Assembly (NCBI GenBank): GCA_037179515.1 | Contig: JAXCGZ010016987.1 | Location: forward strand, 1-64,000 | DNA: 64,000 nt | Source: Halocaridina rubra | Lineage: Eukaryota; Arthropoda; Malacostraca; Decapoda; Atyidae | Reading direction: 5' to 3' | Shown here: one piece after another, positions 23,213-34,000 of the stretch | How the letters are laid out: each line of letters starts with the position of its first letter | How positions within the stretch are numbered: the stretch's first letter is position 1 | Notes under the pieces: model-generated | What the model was told of the DNA's origin: nothing | Seen by the model: the letters and a program-made list of their open reading frames with translations, nothing else | Databases searched by the model: none | Translations under genes and position numbers: made by a program

Positions 23213-23375
23213 CTTCTTCATTGTGGCTCCTCTCGCACATTCCTTCTACAAGATACTTGAAGATATGGTTCCCCCCAGTGCCAGAGCCGCCAGTTTGAAA
23301 CGACTTCTATTGGACAGGCTTGGGTTTGCTCCCCTACTCTTGCTCATTTCACTCTACTTGCTACCTAGAATGGAG
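23213..23375 (+). CDS. PXMP2 (peroxisomal membrane protein 2) exon, central part
   Basis: The 163-bp exon begins with the last base of a split codon after a TTCACAG acceptor and ends at GAG before GTATAT. It encodes 54 residues with PLAHSFYKILED, then the RRLLLDRL-like LKRLLLDRLGFAP, then a hydrophobic segment (LLLLISLYLLP). This order is characteristic of PXMP2/PMP22 in the Mpv17/PMP22 family: small four-helix membrane proteins, PXMP2 being a channel-forming protein of the peroxisomal membrane. The N-terminal ~70 residues (including the first helices) must lie on upstream exons; none was found in the window. Orientation matches the exons at 27948 and 34001. Confidence 0.88.
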
Positions 23376-23674
23376 GTATATATTCTTTAAAGACTACTTA
23401 TGCTACTTAGCCACTTGTTATGTGAATATGGAATTGAGACAACTAATAAGCACTGCATATTTTTTCTTAAACAGTTTTTGTGCCTCTTTACCTTTCCCTT
23501 CGCATTATCTCATCTATTTTGGCTTACATTCATATTTTCTTCCTTTTATCATTCTTTCCATTACTTCATCCTTCTGATCTCTTTCCTCTTTCCAATATGT
23601 TCAGTTTAGTGGTTTCACTTGTTTTACTTCTTATGACATTTATGTATTAGTTGGTGCAGTGTTTACGTTGTTAG

Positions 23675-23868
23675 TGTTGAGCTCACAGATCAATGTGGCA
23701 GGATAAAGCAATGACAGACATACAAAATATAGCTTTAATATTGTAGCCAAAAGATAACATCATATACCGACCGCTTCACTACAATCTCTCTCTCCTCAAC
23801 ATAAACAAACAAACAAAATACACCCGAGAAGCGCAATATTGTATATAATAATGTGAACAGAATTAACA
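23675..23868 (-). repeat. 3' LTR of the Copia element
   Basis: 194 bp. Preceded by the duplicated GTTAG. Confidence 0.95.
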
Positions 23869-24060
23869 TACTCCCTCTCTTTTAAACAGAAAAAAAAAAT
23901 ACAAAAAAAATTACAACACTATACTGTATGCTGTATAAATGCAGAACTTAAAAGTTAAATATAATAACAAAAATATAAAAAAACATTACTTTTTAAGAAA
24001 TGAATATTCTTTTAATTTTTCTTTCACAAAATCAATACAACATAGCATGCTATTTAATTA

Positions 24061-24297
24061 TTATTTCAAAGATCCATTTTCAAAGACTCTAGCTATCTTA
24101 AAAGAATTTAATCCTTTTTTTGTCAATATATCAGCCAACTGTGCTTTTGAATCCACCCAAAATATCTTCAACTCACCATTTTGAACCATTTCTTTGAGAA
24201 TAGCAATGTCAATTCTTAATCTTTTTTCTGATACATTTTTAACTGAGTGCACATTATCATAAAGTGAACAGTTATCTACACAGAGTTCTACAGGCAA
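24061..24297 (-). pseudogene. Copia RNase H C-terminus
   Basis: Encodes DNCSLYDNVHSVKNVSEKRL and WVDSKAQLADILTKKGLN, the conserved end of Copia RNase H including the ADxLTK signature. It is fused at about 24297 to the integrase tail in another frame, marking the RT deletion. Confidence 0.88.
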
Positions 24298-25960
24298 TTT
24301 TCTTTCTTTGTTTTATCACAACTTTCAATTTTGTCCTTAACTGTGGTGTGGTCCTCTTCTTCCTCTGTTTTATCACAACTTTTGTCCGCTACAATATTTT
24401 CAACTGGATTTATAACTGCTTCTATCTCTTTACTTGTAACATTCTCCTCCGTTTTTCTTTGATGCCTCAATATATCAAGTAGTGAATTTCTTCCTTCTTC
24501 AGTATTTTTGTTGAAACTGTATGGTATCTTCTGAACATGCATTTTATGGGCTCTTACAACATTTGAACCATATTTCAAGATCACTGTTTTACCATCTTGA
24601 CCAATGACTGTAGCAGGTTCTTTCCATTCCTTTTGCCCTTCTGTCTTGAAATACACTTGATCACCATTTTTAAGAGCTATTCCAGTGTTTCTCACTTTAT
24701 GGCTTAGTGCCCGTCGTATTTTCTCAGAGTTTTCTATGGCAATAAAAGCTTTTCTTGCTGAGTGACTAGCATTGAGATGTGTAGCTATCATTTCACTAGA
24801 TGTTGTACCTTGCAGGAAGTTCGTCACGCATGGTACATGGCAGTTTCGGATTCCTTCCGTATACAAGTTGATAAGGACTGAAACCCCCTGTCATCTGAAG
24901 GCAATTTTTAGCATTGACTGCCCATGCTAAAGCCACTTTTAAAGATAATTCTTGTTGCTCTGCTACTATTTTGGCCACCATTTCATCTATAATCGCATGA
25001 TTCCGCTCACACAGGCCAGTACTGAAGGGGGAATATGCATTACTTGAATGCTCATATTCTCGCACATCTCTAAGAACGTGTTGTTAGCAAACTCACCACC
25101 ATTATCGCAGAGAAATATTGCAGGGGCTCCTAAGTCAGTTCCCAACCAAGTCATCATAATATTCTCAACTATCTCCTTAGGTTCTTTACTTTTCATCACA
25201 CATGATTTTGAGAACCTTTTTGCCATGTCTACCATATGCAGAAAATATATATCTCCTTTCCTATACTTCTTTAGGTCTGTCGCTACAGTTTCATTGAACT
25301 CCTTTGCCATATTCATACTTACAATTGGCCTTGATGGCATTTTCTTATACGTCATGCATATATCACAGCAATTTGAACTTTTTCAGCATATACAAAGCAC
25401 ATCTCGTCTTTTACACCAGCATCCTTTAACAGCTTAATCAGTCTCTTAGAAGTGGGATGATCAAATTGTTGGTGTAGTTTTTCATTTTTTTTCTTCTTTT
25501 CTTTTTCATCATCACCTAAGGTTAACATTATTTCTTCTGTTTTCTTCCAAACTTCCTTCTCATCCCTAAGTGGAAGGCAATAGTGTCCTGAAGAAGTGCA
25601 CCTCAATTTAATTTTTTTTCCATGTATTGCAATATCATTTTCCAAGTCCAATCTCATTTGTGCTCTCTTCATTGATTTTTTGCTGAATAGAAGGGGAATA
25701 GAGCAAATCACCACTTCAGCTGTTATATATGCTTTGTTACCCATAATTTTCACTAGGAATTTTATCTTCTTCATTGATTTGTACATATTACCGTCACCAA
25801 ATCTAAATGATGCTTCACTTTCTTCCTCTTCTATCATCAATTTCTCCTCTTCTGATAACATCTGTATATACGACTTCAACCTGTCAGTACCACAAACTGT
25901 AGAACTGCATGCTGTATCGAGAATAGCATAACTATTAGATTCTCTTATCAACTCTGACAT
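24288..25960 (-). pseudogene. Copia protease-integrase region
   Basis: Three overlapping frames (25960-25352, 25355-24987, 25065-24796, then 24866-24288) make up a broken pol. The protease core reads AILDTACSSTVCG (Asp-Thr-Ala in place of Asp-Ser/Thr-Gly). The integrase has a HHCC-like start (LHQQFDHPTSKRL), the first catalytic Asp in VATDLKKY, the second in FLCDNGGEF and a Glu in the following helix (RNHAIIDEM). The C-terminal part contains GDQVYFK and GQDGKTVILKYG, a small beta-domain pattern. Two or three frameshifts separate the pieces. Confidence 0.85.
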
Positions 25961-26068
25961 TATTTCAGGACTTTCAACAAAAGCATATGACTCAGCTTCG
26001 TGTACTTCTTCATTTTCACTATTTATATGTACATTTTTTGGACATGCTGGAGACAGATGGTACTCAGA

Positions 26069-26816
26069 TCAACATAAATAACACTTTCTAACTTTACCAT
26101 ATTTATCAGCAGAGTTTTTTTGGCCACTTTTTCCATTTCTATTTGTTATGTTTCTTCTTCCTCTAAATCCTACACCGCCTCTTCCCCTTGTGACTACATT
26201 TACATCCTCTGTGTTAAACACTGGCTCAGAATTTACTACTACTGCAGGAGTCTCACCTAGGCCATTATTATATGACACTGCACCCAGTGACAAAACTTCT
26301 TGGCTTCCAAAAAATTTCTTTAAGGCTTTCTGCATGGACTCAAACATTTTTTCTGGTTCACTGAAAGATACTGCTGTCACCAATATCTGTTTGTCTTTAA
26401 CCTCTAGGCCAGCATTGTCCAGTAGTTTGAATGCTAAAATACACTGCACTTCTTTTCACAAATTCTAATATATACTTCTCCATAGTGTCTTCCTTTTCCT
26501 TTTTATATCTATCGAATTTTGTCCATGATTCATACGCTGCTGACTTTTCATCCTTTTTATACCATTTATCCAAGTAGCCTAGCAAAACTTTCACTATGTC
26601 GTCATTTGCTAATTTTTCAATGTCAACTTCTTCAAAAATCTTACCCCTCACCTCGCTTCCTTCTGGGAATGATAGGGCAATTGTCATAGCTTGTTTCTTA
26701 TTTTCAATATTTGTGACACCCTGCCATACCTTTAATTCTTGTATCCAGCGGTCGTAAATTTTGTGTCCTCCAAACATCGGCACTCGTGCCCATCCACAAT
26801 CGCTATTGTCGGTCAT
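26069..26816 (-). pseudogene. Copia gag with broken zinc knuckle
   Basis: The start MTDNSDCGWARVPMFGG at 26816 opens a gag frame that shifts near 26450 and continues to 26069. A glycine/arginine-rich stretch (TRGRGGVGFRGRR) precedes a CCHC zinc knuckle. In the knuckle the TGA stop falls right after the second Cys (CYLC-stop-SEYHLSPAC), so the nucleic-acid-binding finger is cut. The start follows the 5' LTR by about 75 bp. Confidence 0.85.
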
Positions 26817-26890
26817 CTTTTCTTCGTTATTTTTGTCTTAATACTCGTCAGTTTCCTTCCGCCTGCCACAGACCACGTTTTGCTACCATT

Positions 26891-27084
26891 TGTTGAGCTC
26901 ACAGATCAATGTGGCAGGATAAATCAATGACAGACATACAAAATATAGCTTTAATATTGTAGCCAAAAGATAACATCGTATACCGACCGCTTCACTACAA
27001 TCTCTCTCTCCTCAACATAAACAAGCAAACAAAAGACGCTCGAGAAGCGCAATATTGCATATAATAATTTGAACAGAATTAACA
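26891..27084 (-). repeat. 5' LTR of the Copia element
   Basis: 194 bp; near-identical to 23675-23868 and followed by the duplicated GTTAG. Confidence 0.95.
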
Positions 27085-27423
27085 GTTAGACACACGCATT
27101 CTCCACTTGCACCACTTTTGCCAGGTCTTCTCATTTGCTCAATCAGTACTCTTCGCATCCTCAATTCTCTCATTCTGCACGTACACCCCTTTATTTTGCC
27201 TCTCAGTTTGCATGCTTGATAACGTCATCAGGTTACTATGCATATCATATGCCATTATTGTCAGATAAACTGGATATTTTTTAATGTTCTCACTTCTGGT
27301 ATAAAATTCATATTTGTTTATATGGATCAAAAGTCTGGAACATCAAACTATGCAAAATATTTCTTTGCACATGTCTGACCCTTAGGATGTAACATGAAAT
27401 TCTCAAACCAAGGTGAGTCAGAT

Positions 27424-27747
27424 ATACAGGCGCTCCCCTACTTATGAACATCTGAGTCACGAACATTCTCAGATACAAACAAAAACTATCTTCCCATGTA
27501 TTACTGTATATATTACTGTACTGTACTGTATTATAGCATTATTATTACAGTATTAAAATTCATTTATACTGTATATTTTATGTTTTATGTAGTAGTCAAG
27601 TGTCTTTAGCCTAAGTACTGTTCATGACTGCTTATATAAGGACTGTACAGTAGTCTTTTTTTACCTAAACACAACTTATGAACAATTCTACTTACAAATG
27701 GACTTCTGGAACCTAAATCTTTCGTAAGTTGGGGAGTGTCTGTACTG
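27424..27747. mobile_element. MITE with TACAG...CTGTA ends
   Basis: The left end ACAGGCGCTCCCCTACTTATGAAC and right end TTCGTAAGTTGGGGAGTGTCTGT are inverted repeats flanked by TA. The interior is AT-rich with several ACTGTA motifs and non-coding. A diverged, inverted relative lies at 32870-33160 in the next PXMP2 intron. Confidence 0.75.
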
Positions 27748-27947
27748 TATTGTTAGGTGTAAAACAATGACTTTAGGCTTCTAAACTGATACACAAACAA
27801 ATAAATGAATGTTAGTTAATAAATAAAAATATCTACTTATCACTTAGGAAATAATTTAGGATACGTATTGATTTACCCAGGAGATAATCACCCTCTGTTA
27901 TAATGTAAAGAAAAAAGTAATTTTATTTTGTCTCATTTTATTCCTAG

Positions 27948-28067
27948 GGTAAAAGCCACAAAAAGTGTGTAAGTGAGATTAAGAGCAAGTACTGGACTGC
28001 TCTTAAAATGAACTGGAAGGTCTGGACTCCAATTCAGTATATCAATGTAAACTACATTCCACAAGCT
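27948..28067 (+). CDS. PXMP2 exon, penultimate
   Basis: The 120-bp exon (40 codons, both boundaries phase 0) follows TTTATTCCTAG and ends before GTAAGT. It encodes KYWTALKMNWKVWTPIQYIN and VNYIP, matching the family signature W-x-x-x-x-x-W-x-x-W-P/T-x-x-Q-x-x-N-x-x-x-x-P. The NWKVWTP form, as opposed to NWxxWPxxQ, supports PXMP2 rather than Mpv17. Confidence 0.93.
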
Positions 28068-28134
28068 GTAAGTTTTTGAATGATTTTCCTTCAGCTTTTG
28101 TCTGTTAAAATAGTGATAATTTTATAATTCATAT

Positions 28135-29130
28135 GACACGTGAAGCGCTGCACGTAGAAAGGAGTCACACACCACAAAAAGTCAGAAAATGGTGTCAGAG
28201 TTTGGCAACCTTTAAACACGTGTAACTCAGTTATTTTTCAAGCTGTCTTTTTAATTTTTTTGTTTTTGAAGTGAAGCTTATAACAAGTACTATTCAGTGA
28301 TGTGTGTGTTTCTTTTCACTGCCACCTCCTTAATTAAACCATTTAAGTATGTATTCTGTTTATCATAAACACCAGTGTCCCAGAAATTACTGAAAACTAT
28401 TTTAATTTCCTCCATCCCTCCAGCCTTTTCAAAGCACCCATGGTTACAGGGGGGCCCTTTTTCCCTGCCTTTCATCTCATTTTCTTTTTTTCGTTTAGTC
28501 CTATCTTTTTCTTTTTTTTGTTTAGTTGCTGACATAACTCGCCCAGGTTGCGTTTTTTTGTAGCAACACTACCGCCCCAGCTTTCAAACTGCCTTACTCT
28601 TGTGCACACTTTTTTTTCATGAGACTCACGTGACACATCACCTCCACCAATGCCACTATCACCATCACCACCTTGTACCAGACTAGTATCACCTTCATTG
28701 GGCACGTCATCAGAATTACTATCGCCTCCTACATCTCCTACATAATCAGGATCATCAACATCATTATCTTTAAAACAAGTAGGAGATTCACAAAAATCAC
28801 GGTGGGAGGAGAAGCCGCACACAGAGTTTACACCAAAGTCTTCACTCACTCCTCCTGATGGGAGACTGTTTTCTGAGTCATGGCTTTTCCAGCCAGACTA
28901 TCCATTGATTGGCTGCTGGGTAGGCGTGGCTAATTGGCCCCAGGTGCGGGATGACAATAGGAGCGAGGGAACATGTTTTTGTATGGACTCTCTACCTTAC
29001 TTCTAACGGTGCAAGGGAGTCACATCCACTACCATTGGATAGAAGGATGAAAATAGTGTTACATGCAATAAATCAAGTCTGGCCAAGGTTGTCGCGTGAC
29101 TCCCTTTATACGCTCGGCGCTTCATATGTC
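28135..29130 (-). mobile_element. DNA transposon with ~30-bp terminal inverted repeats
   Basis: The left end TGAAGCGCTGCACGTAGAAAGGAGTCAC (about 28140-28168) pairs with the reverse complement of the right end, GTGACTCCCTTTATACGCTCGGCGCTTCA (about 29096-29124). An ORF lies between on the minus strand. Upstream of it, about 28885-28960, are two inverted CCAAT boxes around a GC-box-like GGTAGGCGTGG, a plausible promoter. Superfamily not identified. The exact ends and target duplication are unclear; ATATG occurs just outside both ends. Confidence 0.6.
28290..28849 (-). pseudogene. uncharacterised transposon protein N-terminus, frameshifted
   Basis: The frame from 28849 starts MSEDFGVNSVCGFSSH, is acidic and glycine-rich, and reaches RQFESWGGSVATKKRNLGE before a lysine run. 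The homologous continuation is in the next frame (28535-28290): KGPPCNHGCFEK, then IVFSNFWDTGVYDKQNTYL and a basic end. The W-x(n)-K-R-N-x-G-E plus PC-x-x-x-C-F-x-K plus FW-x-x-x-x-Y/D-x-Q-x-x-Y-L arrangement resembles the N-terminal part of a protein family common in arthropod genomes and usually linked to transposons. This match is from memory of the pattern and gives no function. The frameshift is in the A-rich lysine stretch near 28500-28540. Confidence 0.5.
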
Positions 29131-29279
29131 TGTTTCTGTTTCCACCTTGAATACTTTGATCATTTATGCAAAGTTATATATTTTTGTGTGCGTGCGGGCG
29201 TGTGTGTGTGAGACACTAGGACAGGCAAGAAATTGCCCTTTTTATGCTCAGGCACCAAAAAGCTTTGAGATGAAGACAA

Positions 29280-29790
29280 AGTAGAAGTTTAAAGACAAGG
29301 CAGAAATAAGGGAATGATAACGCAGTAGGAAAAGGACAGGCTGAAAGAAAAGTAAGTTTTGGGGACCCAGAGATATGGCAGGTTTACACCCTGAGATGAT
29401 GATAGATCTGCTTTTTGAAGGAAGATATAAGAATTAGGAAAGATACAAGAGGAAGAGAGTTCAGAATCTGGAGGTAGATAGAAAGAAGCAGTCACTGCAC
29501 CGACCAATCCACAATCTACAAATCTCCACTCAGTACCTGTGAGATGAGGTCTCTTAGCGAGTGTTACAGCCTCGGCAATGGGGGAGGGATGCAAATTGTC
29601 AACTCATTAGAGCAGCAATGGAAATAATAATGATAGAAAAGAGAAAGCGATTCCAGATTAGAAGTAAGAGAAAGGTCATTGATAAGATTGATTGCCTTAG
29701 ATTTAACCCTGTCAAGGAGATAAGTATAAGAAAGAGCACCCCAGATGTGCAAACAGTACTTTTACAAGGACAGATACGACCTTTATAGAT
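29280..29790 (-). pseudogene. Jockey-like LINE RT C-terminal fragment
   Basis: Minus-strand frames carry RVKSKAINLINDLSLTSNLE, SLFYHYYFHCCSNEL and, frame-shifted, an end resembling WNSLP. These are typical of the post-RT region of a Jockey-like LINE. Related fragments: 30954-32150 (minus), 32225-32720 and 33590-33760 (plus). Confidence 0.75.
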
Positions 29791-29879
29791 TTTAAGTAAC
29801 TGGAAAGAGAGAAAGTAATGATGAAACTTGGATGCAGATTTAGAAATATGGATTATGTGACTCCTCTAAGACAAGTTAG

Positions 29880-30545
29880 AGGCTATCTGGGTTTCTTATA
29901 TTTAATAACAAACAAACAAACATTTATTTCCAATTTTTACAATGGTTATTCTTCTATACTAGAGAGTAACTTATAAGTAGACATGTAATTGAAATAATAA
30001 GTAAGAGGGTAATACATACAGGTAAATTAAATGTAGCTTTCCTAGAAAATAATAATGCTGTAAAAAGATGTTAACAATAATGTTAAAAATAAAGTAGTAA
30101 TAACACTCGATACAGTATCAATGTTATCGGCAGCATCACCATATTTGTTTTCCTTACCATGAGAATAATGGTCTTCTTAACTTAGAGAACAGAGAAGTCG
30201 ATATCAATTTACATATAGAGAGGTTAGTGTTAAGGGAAATTGCATTAAATCATTAGATTTAGTTTATGTGTGAGCAGCAACTATTTGTCCAAAAGAAAAC
30301 TATATAGTTTGCCTTTGAAAGCTGTGAAGGAGGATGCATTTTTAAGATGCTCTGGAATATTGTTCTAGAGTGTTGGCCCTTTAATAGTGATCATCTTTGA
30401 ACCTGCTTCTGTGTTTGTTCTCTGAATAAAGAGCTCACTGCTCTGTCTTGTGTTGGTTCCCCTTATATCCCTGACCGATTTTAAATCAAATAGCAATATG
30501 TAAAAGAGTTAGAGAGGATGTTGATTAGTTTTCGGTTGGTTGCTT
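29880..30545 (-). pseudogene. another LINE RT C-terminal fragment and 3' UTR
   Basis: Minus-strand translation of about 30480-30290 reads DIRGTNTRQSSELFIQRTNT, then a KMITIKGPTL-stop-NNIP block (the GPxLWNxLP motif of CR1/Jockey-type LINEs) and AFKGKLYSFLL. The 3' UTR continues to about 29880. This is a different family from the neighbouring fragments. Confidence 0.6.
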
Positions 30546-30601
30546 CAGAGGGTTCCCTATAATTTGAGATGTACTCAGATAGGCAGGTTATGAGAATAGT
30601 G

Positions 30602-30647
<46 letters not shown>

Positions 30648-30690
30648 TAATAATAATAATAATAATAACAATAATAATAATAGTAATAAT
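30602..30690. repeat. (AAT)n microsatellite
   Basis: AAT/ATA trinucleotides with ACA interruptions. Confidence 0.97.
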
Positions 30691-30953
30691 AATAATAACT
30701 ATAAACTTTTATTTCATCTCTGTATAGTGGTTGTTAGTGCAGACGCTTAAATTAGACATACATAGAAATATTTCATAGGTGAGGTAAGAAGGCAGATGAA
30801 CAAAATAACAAACAAACTGATAAATAAACAATTACAAATTAGCAGAATTAATAATATGCTGTATATATGAAGTCAAAATGCAGGTTTGTTGTCAGATATA
30901 CAATAAGGCTGTATAGATACCCAGAAGCTGTGTCTTGGAGGCATTAAATTTAA

Positions 30954-32150
30954 TTACATTTTTGGTGCCCCACACAGATACTTTGTATCTGAGTTGACAG
31001 TTGAAGAAAGGGTGATATGAGGCTGATTACGAGTAGTTAATAAAGGTTGTGAAGAGAAGGCAGAGGAAAAATGAAGGGTAAAATCATTAACAAAGACGTG
31101 CAGAAGAGAGGAGGGTGGGACTGAAGAAGATTGTTTATAAAGAGAAGGACCAAAGTAGGTGAAAGAACACAACCCTGTGGAATACCATTGTAACTGAGTA
31201 TGAGTTAGATGTTGCGCTGTCAACAACCTCAGTTTATCATCGGTCAGAAAGAAAACTGAAAATTAGAGAACAGAGGGAAGGGGTAAGGCCATAAGTGCCT
31301 TGCACCAAACTTTGTCATAAACCTTAGAGATATTAAGGGCAATGACAAAGGATTCCCCATCTTCTTCAGAGAAGATGAATATTCATTAGTAAGAAAGGAC
31401 AGGAGGTCACCAGTAGATATCACCTTGTGGAAGCCCTACTGGTGATCAGAAATAAGTGACTTAGATTCAAGATGTTTCAAGAAATGAGAATTTAGCAAAG
31501 TTTCGAATACTTTAATGATAGCAGAGGTTAGGGTAATGGGCCTGTAGTTGGCAGGAATAGAGTGGTCACCTTTCTTAGGAACAGGTTGAACTAGAGCAGG
31601 CTTCCAAGAAAAAAGATAGATATTGGTTGAGAGAATGGGACGAAAAGACGCCAAAGCACTGGAGCTAGTTCATCTGCAAACTCCTTAAGGAACCTTGCAG
31701 GGACACCATCGGGTCCAGATGCCTTGTTTGTCCTTAGAGAGCAAAGAACCTAATAGCTTTTGGACGAAGAAAGAATAAGGGAGGGCTTAGGCATAGAGAG
31801 GGGTAAGGTACGAGAGACAGGTGAGCCGGAATCGCTTTTGGAAGAGTTGACAAAAGAGTGAGAGTGGCTTTGTCAGTAGGAGAGCAACCTATAGAACCAT
31901 CAGAGCGAATGAGAGGTGGAAATCTTGAGTTACAATAGTTTTTGGAGAGCTTTTTTTACTAAGAACCAGGAACATATAGCAGTGGGGCAGGACTTACAGT
32001 CATCAACTTTCCTTCTTAAAAAGGAAGATTTAGACCTTCGAATATGAGCAGTGCAGCGATTCATAGTTGTAATAAAAGGAGACTGGGTTAAATCGGAAGG
32101 AGAGACTTGGTATTCACAGGTGTGCCTGATCCCTTACCTGAGTAGCCATG
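30954..32150 (-). pseudogene. Jockey-like LINE reverse transcriptase fragment
   Basis: Minus-strand pieces in order: WKPALVQPVPKKGDHSIPAN with YRPITLTSAIIKVFETLLN (31654-31436, RT fingers), then broken frames with a GIPQGCVLSP-like block near 31200-31160. The last open frame is 31226-30954, ending CGAPK. Many stops and shifts; no intact catalytic motif was seen. Confidence 0.75.
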
Positions 32151-32224
32151 GAGCAGGTACGGTCAAACCAAGGATTAGGGGGAGAAAAGGTTTCCATAGC
32201 CTTCATTGCTGAGGTTATAATCTC

Positions 32225-32720
32225 AGCAACTTATTATTTTTTTTTTTTTAGTGATGCTCTGTTAGCCAGATTTCCTACTTTTGGCTCTATGCTTTCTCTG
32301 ATATCCAATTTTCTCTCTGATTGTTATATCTGTGATGTTTGATGGCACCACACCTAGCTCATTCCCAGGTACCAGTGGTGTTCTACAGGGTTTTGTTCTT
32401 TCACCTATGTAGTTCCTTCTCTTCATCACTGATCTTCTCCAGTCCCCAGCTTCTCTTCTCCACACTTTTACAGATAATTCTACCCTCCATGTGTCCTCTG
32501 CCTTCTCCTCACCATCTTTGTCTGCTGTTCTAACTCAGCTTTGCATCAATTTCTTCAACTTTCAACTCCGCTTTGCAGAGAGTATCTTACTGGGGCACCC
32601 AAAATTTAGTAAAATTTAATGCCGCCAAGGCTCAGTTACTGGTCTTTTCTTTATCTTCTCCTGATAACCCTATTGTATTTGAAAATGAAAATTTGTCTTT
32701 ACAGCTCTATTAATGCATTA
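32225..32720 (+). pseudogene. Jockey-like LINE RT fragment, plus strand
   Basis: It begins after a T-run. It encodes SLISNFLSDCYICDV, a degenerate GTSGVLQGFVLSP block near 32370-32410 and a palm-like region with FxDNST instead of FADDT near 32470. It matches the minus-strand LINE at 30954-32150, so the two are inverted relative to each other. Confidence 0.65.
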
Positions 32721-32869
32721 TGAAAACAGATAATCTCTAACTTGTCTTGGAGGATTCATATAACTCAAATTGCTTAAACTGCTGTAAAAAAATATGATAG
32801 ATCTGTTTTGCTTTTGTCATTACTTTTCTTCATTTTAATTACTGAAAATATATAAAGGTTTATACGTCT

Positions 32870-33160
32870 TTGCTTAAAATACAAAAACTCCACAACTTAT
32901 AAACATGTTAGCTTCCAGAAGTCTGTTCATAAGTATAATTGTTCGTAAGTTGTGTTTAGGTAAAAAAAGTAAGCTTCAGTACATACATATGCCATAATGT
33001 ACAGTACTTAGGCTGAAGACACTTAACTACTACATAAAACATAAAGTATACAGTATTATTGAATTTTATGAGTGTAATAATAATGTAATAATACAGTACG
33101 ATACAGTATTACATTCATTAATACATGAGTAGATGATGGGTATTGTTTGTGCTCGTATCT
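32870..33160. mobile_element. diverged MITE copy
   Basis: Shares AACTTATGAACA-like, TTCGTAAGTTGTGTTTAGGTAAAAAAAG and TAAAACATAAAGTATACAGTA blocks with the reverse complement of 27424-27747. Its ends are eroded. Confidence 0.6.
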
Positions 33161-33299
33161 GTGATAGGGTTGAATCTAAGTTCATCAGACTCCTCAATGA
33201 TTCTGCTTTTACTCCGAATATCAATTCTCTTTCTCTTTAGTGATTGGTGTCTTCTTTTTCCCTCGTTATTGGTACTACTTCCATCAGTGTTCTAATTAA

Positions 33300-33560
33300 A
33301 GTTAAGTTAAAGTTTGCTGGTGTTTCAGTTCCGATATCCATCTGAGATGCTCCTCAGAACGTCTGCCGAGGCAAGCCCCAACCCCCCCACTGTGGTGCCC
33401 ATCCACAGAAAGTAACCTTCCCAGTAAACAGCTTAAATTCTCGGTCCTGAGCGGGAACCGATCTGTCGACCTCGCGAATGCGAGGCCAGCGCATTACCAC
33501 TGTACTAGTTGCATCCCTTCCCTGTTGGCGAGGCTGCGTAACACGCGTCTGTTGCCCTTG
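33300..33560 (-). mobile_element. second tRNA-derived SINE family, longer copy
   Basis: The minus strand holds a tRNA-like head near 33510-33440 (GTACAGTGGTAATGCGCTGGC and a GGTTCCCGC B box) and the same body as 22040-22204 (TGGGTGGACATCACAGTGGGG-like). The AACAGACGCGTGTTACGCAGCC stretch lies 5' of it. Confidence 0.65.
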
Positions 33561-33589
33561 TCACACAGATACCGTGTGGAGGTTGTAGT

Positions 33590-33766
33590 TGTAAATTGGT
33601 CAGTGCAATGACTGCTCTCCTTCCACGTTCAGACTGGAATTCTCTTCCTACTTCTGTCTTCCCTAATTCTTATTTACTGTCTTCCTTCACATATCTGATC
33701 TATTGTCATCTCAGGGCCTATGTCTGCCATATTTCTAGAGCCTCATTACTTTGGCTATTTTTTCAG

Positions 33767-33770
<4 letters not shown>
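33590..33770 (+). pseudogene. Jockey-like LINE 3' end
   Basis: Encodes LLPRSDWNSLPTSVFPNSYL, the terminal WNSLP block of the family, followed by a stop and a T-run at 33771-33807. Confidence 0.7.
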
Positions 33771-33810
<40 letters not shown>

Positions 33811-34000
33811 GCCATGTCCTTAAGCTGCTACTTTCTCATAAATGTTTTATTGGTGCCCAGGCCTGATGAGCGCAGCTTTTTTGCCCGTTGTGATGTCACG
33901 CTTATAAAAAAACGAATGTTTTTACATGCTATTATTTACACAAAAGCTTTTTTTCTTTTTATTACTAAATAGCTTCTTATCTACTTTGTATTGTTTGCAG

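Larger units (their letters stand above)
23675..27084 (-). mobile_element. Copia (GalEa-like) LTR retrotransposon, RT-deleted
   Basis: Two 194-bp LTRs (23675-23868, 26891-27084), TGTTGAGCTC to GAATTAACA as read on the plus strand, differ at about 8 positions by hand count. A 5-bp target duplication GTTAG lies at 23670-23674 and 27085-27089. Minus-strand order is gag, protease, integrase, RNase H, as in Copia. The reverse transcriptase is missing between integrase and RNase H, so the 3.4-kb copy could move only with help. A polypurine stretch abuts the 3' LTR (minus strand, next to 23869), and AATGGTAGCA follows the 5' LTR as a candidate initiator-tRNA primer site. Assignment to GalEa rests on the host type and is tentative. 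Confidence 0.9.
23376..27947 (+). other. PXMP2 intron
   Basis: 4,572 bp, GT to AG, phase 0. It contains a complete antisense Copia element (23675-27084) and a MITE (about 27424-27747). The remainder (23376-23674, 27085-27423, 27748-27947) shows no gene. Confidence 0.85.
28068..34000 (+). other. PXMP2 last intron
   Basis: 5,933 bp, GTAAGT to TTGTTTGCAG. It is filled with mobile-element debris: a TIR element, at least four LINE fragments, a SINE and a MITE. No host exon was seen inside. Confidence 0.85.

Noticed and set aside
23320..23609. 85- and 69-codon plus-strand frames
   Set aside because: Overlap the PXMP2 exon end and intron in other frames; Phe/Ser-rich composition from a pyrimidine-rich intron.
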